Assembly (NCBI GenBank): GCA_021234155.1
Contig: JAJEKV010000002.1
Location: 19,273,592-19,337,591 of the forward strand
Length of the DNA stretch: 64,000 nt
Reading direction: 5' to 3'
DNA from: Isoetes taiwanensis
Taxonomy: Eukaryota; Streptophyta; Lycopodiopsida; Isoetales; Isoetaceae
The notes beneath the pieces were generated by a model. That model was not told where the DNA came from. It saw nothing but the letters and a program-made list of their open reading frames with translations, and did not search any database. Position 1 is the stretch's first letter; each line of letters begins with the position of its first letter. Positions 10,936 to 21,883 of the stretch are shown here, one piece after another. A program made the translations under genes and the position numbers.

Positions 10936-13625
10936 TCAACCATGTGTTAGATGGTCATGAAGGGCACTAGCGATAGAACGCACATGATTGGGAGGGAAGT
11001 CCCTGCAAGCTTCCCATATGACAATGCCCCCCAAGCTGTTTGCCTTAATGTATTTTGCTTTCTCAATCATGGACCGCACATCTTCATATGAATCAAGCGT
11101 CCTCTTAATGGGATCATAGGCATATGCTGCCTTGGCCTCATCATCCCAATGCTCCTCTGATCCTTCAACAGGCAAAGCCTTGTATTCAACATGGCCATTT
11201 GATGATGCTCCATTGGCAGGACAGCCCAAGCCATCAGTGTTTGCAAATCCACAAGACATCAATTTGCTTGTGATGAAAATTTTGGAAGGCGGAACTCCTC
11301 TAGACATGATGTTCTTGATGGTTTCATCCACACTCCACTTCCCATGGGAACTGTGATACAAATTGGACATATGAGCTGTGATCTTTGCACCCGTGCCTCC
11401 ATCATGGAATTCGTGTGTCTTCAAATAAAGCTGATCAAGCAGATAAATGGCTCTTTCAATTGGCCACTGCACATTCTCTGGAAAGCCTGAAGCACATGCA
11501 GCTATTGTGAAACCAGAAGGCAGCACTTCTCGCAACTGCTTCAACAGAAGAATGAAATTCTCACCATCTTCCTTTCTCACCCTGTTTCCGAGTTTTCCAT
11601 AATTCATCCCATCACTGCTCACATATAACCAGTCAATGACAAGGCCATTGAAGATGGGATAGATTTTCAACAAATCCAATATTGAAGTGACAAACGTAGA
11701 CCTTGTTTCAGGTGTAGAAAAGGCATCAGAAAAGTATTTTGAATGTTCCCATCCTCCTATGGCAAGTGCCAGATTGAACTTCTTGCCTTGATCTTTGAGT
11801 AGCTTCTTAAACTGCCCTAGTACACCTGAATTTCCAGTAGCATCTTGAAATGGAAGATTTTGAGGATCAACTCCACTACCCGATGTGAATGGATTTTCAA
11901 GAGTAGTCCACGGATCCAACACTTCTACCCTGCCGGAGGATTTAATATCTAGATATGAAAATATTATGTCAACCATAATATTGATTGGAAGTTGTCTGAC
12001 ATAATATCCAGCATAAGGAGACTTGACGTTGTAATAGTAAATGGCTTTCTTTCCCGTGGAAGTAGAAATTTGAGGCATCATACAAATAGAATGATTCATT
12101 CTTCTTAGTTTTATTAATCCTAGCTTTGTTATCTGATAGTTTAGTTTGTAGAGATCACCTTTTTTTATCAAAGCCCTTTCCTTCACAAGCCACAAATCAT
12201 CACATATATCTGCAAAACTAGGCCGATAATGTTCCTCATACTTCCAACAAGCTTCTACCAACATCTTAAGACTTCCGGGAATATGTTTTGGTAGCAAAGG
12301 CCTTTTGCCCTCCTTCACAAGTCGTCTTATTTCATCTATATGTTGTTCTATAGAAAAAGGTTGCCTCCCTGTAAGAATTTCTGAACAGAGCATTCCAAAA
12401 CTGTAAACATCTACTTTCTGGAGTATCTATCTCTTCCTTCTAGAATCTCAGGTGCCATATACATCATTGTACCAGCATAGATAGTATTGAAACTGTTAAG
12501 TGTTAAAAAATTTGCTTTGGAAATGCCAAAATCAGCCAGCTTAATAAGAACAGTTCTATCCTCTCTAATTGTAACCAAGACATTAGAAGGCTTCATATCA
12601 CGGTAAACCACATCAATAGTATGCAGATGGTGCATTGCTTTTGCGATCTGAATCATGATGTCAATTGATTCTAATAAAGAAAATGGAGAATCTGGACTAA
12701 CTATTTTCCTCTTTTCAATGAGCTTCTTCAGATCTGTGTCCATGAGCTCTAGAACTAAGCAATTCGGCATGGTGCTTTTTAGCTCACAATGACCTATTAA
12801 CTGCACAACGTGGGAAGAGTTTGCAGCTAGCAGTTTCCTAAATACCTTCAATTCTTCCTCAAGCCATGACTGATTAGGGAAAATTTTAATAGCTACTGGT
12901 AATTTACAGCATATTGCTTTCTTAGCTTGTGCAAAACTGCCACTTCCCAGATCTTCTTCTAGTTGTATATCTCTATCAGAAATCCTTGTTTCCAAAGTAG
13001 GAAGTAAACCCGATGCCAAAAAAGCACCCGAGAGACTACCTAGCATTTCAGAGTTGGATCTTGAAAGCCACTTGTATAAAATTCCTGGACTAGATTTACT
13101 GGACTTCAAGCTCTGTAACAATGTGACTTTATCTTCCTCAGAAGCCCATCTAAGTGCTGAGTGCAAAAGGCCGAAATCAAACTCTACCTTATACCTAAGC
13201 TGTTCTATCAGATGCTGTTTATAAGGATTTTTAACAGTTACAGCAATCAACCTATTCATCATCTGGGAGTATATTCTCACATCGTCAACAAGCTCATGAA
13301 ACTCACTACCGCCTCCTAAAATGATAGAAGTTATAGATGGAGTGTACTTGTCTGACAGAAAGATCTGAAGGAGCTGCAGACCTGAATTCAAAACCTTTAT
13401 TATCTCTTCTGCGACTCCGTCTGCCGAACTTGACCTTGTTTCTTCTTGAAAGACGGTAATCCACCAATTCTCTACATAGTGAGCTAGAGAGTCTGCAAGA
13501 AATTTCAGCACAAGGCACTGTTTGTAAATAATCATGCTACCACTTACAAGCTTGTTGATCTTTTGGAGACGATCAAGGGTCACAGGAACCCAAACGGCAG
13601 ACTGGCTAGTTTGCATTTGCTCCAT
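10936..13625 (-). pseudogene. Kinase-GH18 fusion gene, copy 1 (frameshifted)
   Basis: Same architecture as the open copy at 41661-44366: helical N-terminal region, kinase domain, GH18-like domain. It is split into a 404-codon frame (12411-13625) and a 485-codon frame (10936-12393). The cause is visible: the T run at 12415-12417 has three T, whereas the copy-2 equivalent (43140-43143) has four, so the frame breaks just after the kinase APE motif, at the position of the subdomain IX Asp (DVYSFG in copy 2). Copy 1 also lacks five codons found in copy 2 (about residue 135) and has GSGSFAQA instead of GSGSFAQV in the glycine loop. It keeps the conserved Trp of the last GH18 strand (GGIVIWEACRD). 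It could be a real pseudogene or, less likely, an assembly error in a short homopolymer. The start ATG is at 13623-13625. Confidence 0.85.
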
Positions 13626-14808
13626 TGACCTAGGCAGGGGTTATGAACTAAATAACGTCGAGCAGCAGTATATTCGTTCCAACATGCATGCCGCCGACCA
13701 GCAGTATATTCGTTCCAACATGCATGCCGCCTTTGGGTAGAAAATTTATTCAATCATGATGTCCAATGTCGATGTCGGCACGGATTAGCCTAAGAGCCGG
13801 TTCACATGCAATGAAGGCACCATCACCCTCATATGTAAAAAGGCTCACCTTTTTACATGGACCATCACCTGCCATCGCTAATTAGCACAGGGCAAAACAA
13901 GGCCCCTCTTCGGTGATGTTGCATGTGAACCCAGCCTAAACGAACCTTAAACAATGTAGTGGTCGTGTTATAGCCTGCGTGGTGCGCAAATTAATGTTAC
14001 AGGCATGGAGGCTAGATGCCACGGGATCTCTGTCAGTTTAGATATGCTAGACGCCACGGGATCTCTGTCAGTTTAGATAGATAGATAGATAGAACAATGC
14101 AAATTGCAGTGTTAACCCTCGAGTTAACCCGAGATCCCATCAAATCAAGACTTACATGAACATTATATCTACTAGCAAACCAAGCCTAGTATCGATGGAC
14201 TAACGTTGCGAACATGGGAATGATAAGCTCGGGTAATGTGTAATGTGGTAATGTACATTACCTACACTCTTATAATTGTGTAGGTTGAAATTTGTGTAGC
14301 CACTGGGATTTGAAACCCACTAATGTTTTGGTTCACTCGTAATTTATATAGGTTGTAATTTGTGTAGCCAATGGGATTTAAATTACTGCCAAGATTTTGG
14401 TTTACCATCATATAAAAGGCATGACAAACACATAACATACAAGAAATTTATCGCGGCGGCCTTGGCCGCCGCAAACATTTCTCTTTCATGCAATACAAAC
14501 ATTGGGGGAATGAGGAACTAGTTGTGCGCATTTGTTACAAGAGAAGCACTTTGATGAGTATTCAATTACCATGCATCCCAGTACATTAGGGCATACACAT
14601 TTTGTATATGGATTATAAACAGCTAATTATTTAGCAACATGAAAAACCTTTTAACATGAGGTCTAAGCATTATTGTATCCTAGGGGTGAGTTATTCTGTA
14701 GATAATGGGTACCATGAGGTAGAGTTGCAGGTGATTCCGCAAGCCAAATTTAGGCAGCTATGGCAGAAAATCCAATGTTGGCACATGGCTTGGCATATAT
14801 TTTGTAGC
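13626..14808. promoter_or_regulatory. 5' flank of kinase-GH18 copy 1, with small repeats
   Basis: Presumed promoter region of the minus-strand gene. It contains a 31-bp tandem duplication (AGCAGTATATTCGTTCCAAC, 13663-13733), a doubled CGCCACGGGATCTCTGTCAG stretch near 14015-14075, a (GATA)n run at 14075-14093 and a 20-bp perfect GC hairpin at 14453-14472 that copy 2 lacks. No gene is visible. Promoter function is inferred from position only. Confidence 0.4.
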
Positions 14809-14857
14809 AAAATACCACGATGGTTCTAAGTACGCCCGATTTGGGTTGGCCTCCCAC

Positions 14858-15052
14858 GGAAACCCTTCCGGCTTTCCATGGAAACCCTTCTGGGTTTTAA
14901 TGGAAACCCTTCCGGTTTTCAATAAAACCCGGAAGGGTTTCCATGTTCCGGTTTTCCAGAATTTGAAAACCCGAAAGGGTTTCCACTAAAACCCGGAAGG
15001 GTTTCCATGGAAAGCCGGAAGGGTTTCCATTAAAACCCGGAAGGGTTTCCAT
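14858..15052. repeat. Inverted array of GGAAACCCTTCC(GG) motifs
   Basis: About seven copies of a ~21-bp motif (GGAAACCCTTCCGGNTTT) run forward in the left half and in reverse complement in the right half around 14955, so the stretch can fold into a long stem. Further copies lie at 15178-15227 (one inverted pair) and 17257-17322. The motif is itself nearly palindromic. It seems to be the terminal and subterminal repeat of the 14818-17367 element. Confidence 0.8.
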
Positions 15053-15882
15053 AAAACTATTTTTTTTTTAAATATTTACACACGTGAGCCTTTATGGCTC
15101 ACGCCTTTCCACACGGATGCCCGACATTAAGGCGCACGCCCATTTCGCGCACGTCACTCAAAATTCAAATTTTGAGTGGAAACCCTTCCCGATTTCCTTG
15201 CATGATAGAAATTGGGAAGGGTTTCCACAGAAGGAAAACAGGTTAGGTTTCCAGATGAGGAGGAAAATAGGTTAGGTTTCCACATGCAGTTAGAAACTCC
15301 ATGGGGTAAGATTAACTAAGAATTGAGACCAGCTTTAATCTCAAAAATTCTGGCACTTAACACCCAATATAACATGATCTCAAAAATTCTGGCACGTAAC
15401 ACCATTCTTGTTTGGGTGCTTAATATATTTCAGGAATCAATGCAAGATAAAAGTAAAAATAACATTTGTGGGATCAAAAATCCATTGCGCATTCAACATG
15501 TGCATTTCTAATAGAAGTTGTTATGCATGCGATGGTGCACCAATAGTTGTGGACCAAAAGAGGTTTAAATTGCATGGCTAAAAAAAATCTAGCCTTAAGA
15601 TATTATACATACTTCTGCCCATAAAATCTCCACATGAAATCAAATCTAAAATGCTTGAGCCCTTCAAAAGTTATGGAGCGCGATGATGGAATACTTGGAC
15701 ATTTCCCTAAATGGCCTGTTTATCATACAGTAAACTGGGTCCTCAACAGTTCATGCAAGTAATAGAAAGACTAGCAAGTACTCATGCAAGTATATGACCA
15801 GTGATTGGTTATTATACAATGAGCAGATGATGACATTGTTCCCAAGGGCATGCATGCCACCTTGAAAAAAAAATAACATGAT

Positions 15883-16929
15883 TCATTGTCCCATTAATCG
15901 AGTGGGGATCAAAGCATCCTTTGCAATGTCCATCAGATCTAGAGGTAAAGAATCCTTTGCAATGGAACACTTTGACAAACTTATCCATACTTCGTTAGTG
16001 CGCTTAAGGATTTCAAAAGGGGAATTATACTAGGCAATAGCATATGAACCTGATGAAAAACTGGCCCAAGGGGTCTTGTCCAAACTGGCAGCCAATAATG
16101 ATGCTTGTTGAGCTACATCTTCATCTCTGGCAAAGCCAGAAAATTTTCTCACAGCAATGCACTGCTCGTCCCAGCGCTCTACAGTCAATTTTAATTCTGC
16201 TAATGGAACATGAGGATCAGCCTGAAATTTCTGTGGCACATAGAAGCTTACATTGAATGCTGATAATTTCAAGAAAAGCGTGCAATGAAAATGATCCATT
16301 CTACAAAATCTAGAAAACCAAAAGACATTCTTGTGAAATAAAAGGATTAGTGACTTGGCCAATAATCCAGGACATTTGAAAAATGACAGTATGTGTATAG
16401 TTTTAAAATAGCAAAAACATCCATGTATAAAGTAATGAGCAAATCTTTCCTTCAAAGCATACGCATGCTAGGCCTGCTGCCATCCATATCAAACTCTCTC
16501 CATGATTTTTGATTTTTAACCAGAGGACCATCACTTTGCAATACCAATAGAAATCAGTTTACAATTCATTTGCTTAAAAGACGAGGCCCTCATTTTATTG
16601 TATTATTAATCAAGACTTAAGCAGCATGTGTAACACAATAACAAGTCTATGCTTCAATTTCTTTATAAATTAGGTAAAGATGAAAAACAGAATGGGGGCA
16701 AGCATTCAAAAGCATTTGAGGATCATGAAAGAAAGACTAACCTATGAAAACCGTGTCGTGTAGCAGTGAAAAAGGAAAAGTCCTCCTGGTATGAAACCAT
16801 CCAAACAGCAGGTCTATATCTTCTGATTTCAAAACTGGATTCTTCATGGACGGTCTCGTACTGGGGGGCTTCTAATTCCGCCGCTGCAAAACAGGCGATG
16901 ACCAAAAGAAACCATATCAAGCTCTTCAT
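15883..16929 (-). pseudogene. SOUL heme-binding family protein, pseudogene with signal peptide exon
   Basis: Exon 1 (16742-16929) encodes a secretory signal-like start (MKSLIWFLLVIACFAAA), then the SOUL N-terminal signature (YETVHEESSFEIRRYRPAVW) and TATRHGFHR, and ends at a GT donor (GTTAGT). A later exon begins after an AG at 16260-16261 and carries NVSFYVPQKFQ, VERWDEQCIAVRKFSGFA, the DEDVAQQA helix and TPWASF. At GSYAIA a TAG (16030-16032) replaces the usual Gln, and the family tail YNSPFEILKRTNEVW follows in the same frame, to a stop at 15883-15885. The central strands (the usual glycine-rich and MTAPV segments) are not recognisable, so an exon is missing or decayed. SOUL/HBP proteins bind tetrapyrroles. 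This copy lies inside a mobile element and is unlikely to work. Confidence 0.85.
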
Positions 16930-17953
16930 TTTCGTCCTGAAAACTCCCTTCGCCTGCCTGTTGTTTCAAGGCTATGAGACTGGCAAAATATCCTTTCGAC
17001 TTTTTAAATCACTGAACTGAAACGCATCTTTGAATCCCCTGAATCGCCACAAACACTTTCTTGAATCCTTGCCTCAGAAACGCTTCTTAATCCTTGCCGG
17101 TGAGGTGAAACCTTGAATCGCCAATTGCAGCCGGAGAAGAGATGAGAAGAAAAAAAATCTTTCTAAAAAGCCTCTTCTAAAATAGCGGTGCGAATTAAAT
17201 CTGGTCATTAATTAACGGCGGCAAATATCTTCACCCGAAAAATTTCACTTTCAGTAGGAACCCTTCCGGGGTTCTAATATGGAAACCCTTCCGGATTTCA
17301 TGGAACCCCCGAAGGGTTTCCACTAATTTATTTAACAACCCCAATCGAGGGGGAGATAGTGTGAGCAAAAATACCATGTCCCTAAAAGTTATATAGGGTA
17401 ACAATGGATGTAAACGAGTAGGTTCTTCCTATCAATTCCTGCAGGTGCAAAGAGCTATACAGAGTCCTTGGTTACAGACATTAGAGGCCAGATGAGATCT
17501 CGTTTTGTCCTTCTAAGGGAAATGCCACATCACATTATGTATTCTTCCATGTCATCATTTTTCATGTATTTATTTGAAAATAAAATCCAACAACCCAACA
17601 ACCCAACCCAACAACCTTAACCACCCATGAAATAAATACACCTAACAATATATGACAAAACAAAATTTGAATTTTGGTCTTCACATGACGAGAAGAAATT
17701 TTGAATTTTGATCAGGACATATAGGTGACGTGTACCTTGGACACGAAAATACAATGTTTACTTGGTGGAGACAAGATCTCGGCCCAAAGTGCAATCGTGG
17801 ACCCTCCCTAAAATCCGTTGTTTTGGCTCCAAAAACTTATCAGAATTAGAAATCCATTTCAAAGAATGGCGCTATCTCGTTCCCTCCTTGGTAAATTCAA
17901 GGTTCAATTCCTTGAAAGGGGATTTTCGGGAGCTCTTCTAAAGCGGATCTTCA

Positions 17954-20900
17954 ATGGCAGATATTCGGGTGTCTTTGCCATCTAAAGAATATGGCCCAAG
18001 CTGGTCTAGAAGACAAGGTGGATCAAAGCCCAGATTAGATGAGAATCTTTTGAGAATTATGGGTGCAAAACATTCAGATATATGGGCAAGGGGACATATT
18101 TATCCTAGAGATCCTATAACAGGTCAGTTTCCTGATTTCAATTCTGTATCAGGTCTTATAAAATTTATGTGTGAAGGAAAACATGGCCTCATTAGGATCT
18201 TTGTGAGAACATGACCAATTACATACAACAATTGTGTTTTTAGATTGCAAGACACACACGAAATAATTAAGGAAAGTGAGCAAAGAAATGAGCATAATGG
18301 CGAGAGAGAAAAAAACAGTTGGAAGCTAAGACAAAACATCTAGAGAAGGAAATCCTAGATATGCACCAAGATTGCTTATTGAAGAATTTTGTAATGGGGC
18401 AAACTAACAAAGAACTGAAAAGCTTATCAAGCAAGTACAACATAGCTCAGTCTAGAGTAAAGATCTTGAAGAAAAGGCTACAAAGATTGAAGAAAACACC
18501 TTTAGGTCCAAGAGAGAGGAACAAGAAAATAAAACCACTTGAGTCATTGAAACCAGGTTGTGGCGCAGCAAGAAGGAGAATTTATGCCATGAAAAGAGTG
18601 CTTAATACAAAGAAAGAGAAGAATGGAGTGAGAAGCAATATAGGGAAGATTGTGAAATGTATTGCAACAAGGGAAGAAGTTTTGTCTATGTTAAATGATC
18701 CAACAAATATTTCATTACGAAGAAGTGTCATAGAAATGGTTTTAAAGGAAGTCTCTGCTAAGATGGATGCAGACGAAGTCCAAGCTATCTGCGACACATC
18801 GGGTATTAGTAGAGCTGGATATAGAGCTCTGTTTAGGTCGTTTCAGGCTGCATTAGAATGTATGGGAACAAAAAAGATGGTTGTGCCTCGTCCTTACACG
18901 GTGGAGTGTGTCAGAAGGCGAAGAAATCTGACAGTTGATAAGATTCTAGGTGGAATGCATTCAATTGAATCAGGTGCTCCATTAAGCCAGAAACGAAAAG
19001 CTAAGGACAATGACTGTGATATCATTGGATTAAACCAAAACAACAATGTATGGTTTGACATGGAGGCTTTACTGAAATTCATGGTAGTCTTTTATCAGGT
19101 ACGCACACAACCAACCTCTTTAGAGCTTTTTGTACTTCTTAAAATTTACATGATAGCTTCTATCTTAGTGTTCCGTATTGTATTGAAAATATTGCATTAG
19201 TTGGAATATATGTTGGAAACGTGCAATACTTGTGCATGCAAGCTGAGTCATGTGTTATGCAAAGTTACTATTAATCGTGAATAGGTGTACCATGCTAGTA
19301 TTCTGTATTTAATTGCTGGTTACAGTTATGAGGAACTATGGTGACATGTCATTTGCAGCTTAATTGCAGTTATAAGGTGCCTGAATTTCTTAAGGTTGAT
19401 GAATGGTCGCACTTGCTTGGATTGTAGGCTGTGCATGTAGGCCTTCTACCTTGTTTGCCCAAGTATGCGTCAAAAGGTGTGCACATGTTAGCCTTGCAGG
19501 CAATTAGGTCTGTAAATGCATATGGGTTAGTTTGTTGGCTGGTTGCTATCTGCTACATGTGTAAATGGTGGCCAGTTACATTGCTCTCATGGCAAGAAGA
19601 TTGGTTGCATATTCTTTAAAGATGAGCGGTTCTACTATCAGAATCTGCCGGATGAATGCAGAATGAAGAATCAAGATTGTGATACATGTCCTGCACTACA
19701 GGTGGAATGCATGAGGAGAAAACGAGTTAGAAACTATTGCAGGAAAAACTTTCACTTCAGAAGGAAACATATTAGAACTTATAATGCTAATAGTCTAGAA
19801 TGCAAGAACAGAGTAAATAGACTAAGAAAAGCTATATGGAGGCACAAGGTAAACTCTAGATTCATGGTAAACTCTAGATTGAATGCCCTGCAAAAGCATT
19901 TAGAAGAACTCCTAAAGTCCTTCAAATCATTAAAGTTGAAAAGATAGTCCAAGTGATCCAAAATCTTAAACAGGTTGCAGTGTCCACATCATTCGGACAA
20001 GAAAAGTGTTATCTAAACAGGAATGGGAAATGCCAGGCAGATTCTTGTGCATGCATATAAATTATAAGCGTGTTATGCTTTTTTCAAAAAAGTACGTTTG
20101 TTTCTGGGGCCTTCTACTTTTTGCTGCTTGAGATGATGCATGAGGGACAATGATGAGGTATTTTTAGTTAAGCAACCTTGATCCAGTTAAGTTTTTGGTA
20201 GATAAATTTTCATACGTTTTAATATGTTTGTAGAATGTTTTTTCTGTGATAGTGTGTGCAGATTAAGTAAGATACATGTAGGTCTGCCAATTTAACTCCA
20301 GCAATCCGTATAGGTGAATACATTTGCATTAACTCACAAGTGCTAAATTCTGGGTGCTTTAGGTGGTTGATGTTGCATACGCTAATTCTACATGATCTAT
20401 ATTTTTGTATCGTCAGGCATAATTCCATACATATTGACATGACTTCTTTATTTTTTGAATTAGGTGTATGAAGCAGATGTGCAGGGCAATTTGGAAGTAT
20501 GTCTGAAACTTGACGAGATGGAATTGACAAGTAAACATAAGTTTGAGAGAGTGTCATTGGTTTTAATGAATTATGCTCTTCGTTTAGATTATTTTGAAAA
20601 AGGGCAAGTTAAGAAATCGAAAAGAGATCCTTGTTGGTTTTCTGTGCAGTCAGAAGAGCATACATGGTGGCTTGGGATGTTTCAAGTAAAAAAAGAGAAT
20701 TACAAGGTATTAAAATGGGTGTTTGACCAAACAGAGCTGCCTAGAATTATTGGATTATTCGAAGCAGGAGAGGTACTCAAGGTAGATGGCCATGGTTCTT
20801 TTAAAGTTAAGTTTCACTTGGCATCAGACCTCAAAACTGAGAAGGCAATGTATAATGTGAAGTCAACAGAGCACAAACTTCAAAAATTGCATTTCTTGCA

Positions 20901-21883
20901 TGTATACCTTGAAGGAAAAGACAAAAAGCAAGAGCACCTTGTCATGTAATCGGGGCGTGCCAATCAATAGAGATAAGAAGGATAAAACATGGGATGCAAT
21001 TTTGCCAATTCCTCTTAACAGAGTGCATTTCTGCACACTTCATGCAATGGTTAGGATAGTGGAAAAAATGATTCAACATAGTTGTTGCTTTGTTTGGAAC
21101 ATAAAAGATGAAGTGGAAAGAAAAGAAGGGATATCAAGAGTGGAAAAAAGTGTTGTCGAGGGCTGGTTACATGGTGGTTGCGTGGCGCTTGAGAAGGATT
21201 TGAAGAAATCGGATAAAAGCTCGATTACTCGCGAAGGTCTCCTTGGGTGGTGACAAGGCCGACACTTCAAAAACATGGATTCTAAGCGTAAAGGAGTCTT
21301 TGAGTTTGGAAAGAGACTTGTCCAAGCTGAAAAAGATAGGACTGACGGGGCAATGTCTACTGTAAGGAAATTAGATGCTTGGAATGCATTTTCTGAGCTT
21401 AATGTTTTACTGCAGGCCCATTCCTTGAGACCGCAGGATGCCATCAGATTCAAAGATGTGGTCACGAAATTTACATCTGCTTATATAGCAGCTTGGGGAG
21501 AAACTGAAGTTACACATTACGTCCACATATTACATGCGCATGGACCTTGGTTTGCAAAAACATACGGAAGCCTTGCAGTCTGGAATACGCAAGGTATGGA
21601 GAAGTCGCATAAACAGGCCAAGATGGCCTTTCATAGAGCAACCCAGAGGGGTGGAAGTACACCAATGTCCAGGCCATTGTATCAATTAAGTCACTGGTTT
21701 TATAGAAGACTGGTCGCTAGACATGAAAGAAATACTAGACGAAGGGCAAATCCCAGTGTAGATAGTGCTTTAGTGGAACTATCAAGAAAAAGGAAGAGGG
21801 AAGCATGGATGAAATCTACAGCAAATGCAACACAACGAGCTTGGAGAGAAAGTAGAAGACGTATTGGAAGTAGTTGGAAATAG
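17954..21883 (+). pseudogene. Transposase-like gene of unknown family, decayed
   Basis: Exon 1 (17954-18168) starts MADIRVSLPSKEYGPSW. A GT-AG intron (18169-18243) joins in frame to exon 2 (18244-19098), a basic coiled-coil region followed by a helical domain, with donor GTACGC. A Cys-rich exon lies at about 19520-19947 (CDTCPALQVECMRRKR), then an exon from 20464, then a C-terminal part with LPIPLNRVHFCTLHAMVRI, HILHAHGPWF, WNTQGMEKSHKQAK and RATQRGG. I recall similar C-terminal motifs in uncharacterised transposon-like proteins of invertebrates, but I cannot name the family. Defects: the A run 18309-18315 is one A short of keeping the frame, there is a frame change near 20900-20950, and a TGA at 21251-21253 lies inside an otherwise continuous frame. 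It is probably the element's own former transposase. Confidence 0.55.

Larger units (their letters stand above)
14818..17367 (-). mobile_element. MULE-like (Pack-MULE-like) insertion carrying a SOUL gene relic
   Basis: A 2550-bp insertion absent from copy 2, where the flanks join as CAAAATACCATGTCCC at 46478-46493. It is bordered by a 9-bp direct repeat AAAATACCA (14809-14817 and 17368-17376), the size typical of Mutator-like elements. The ends are weakly inverted: the left has CCCGATTTGGGTTGG near its tip and the right, read inward, has CTCGATTGGGGTTGT. Clusters of GGAAACCCTTCCGG motifs lie inside both ends. There is no transposase. The cargo is an intron-containing SOUL heme-binding gene relic. 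The TSD and empty site are directly seen. The MULE assignment is inferred from TSD size and gene cargo. Confidence 0.75.

Noticed and set aside
17905-17925. tRNA B-box-like GGTTCAATTCC, suggesting a tRNA or SINE
   Set aside because: No matching A box, anticodon stem or cloverleaf could be folded around it.
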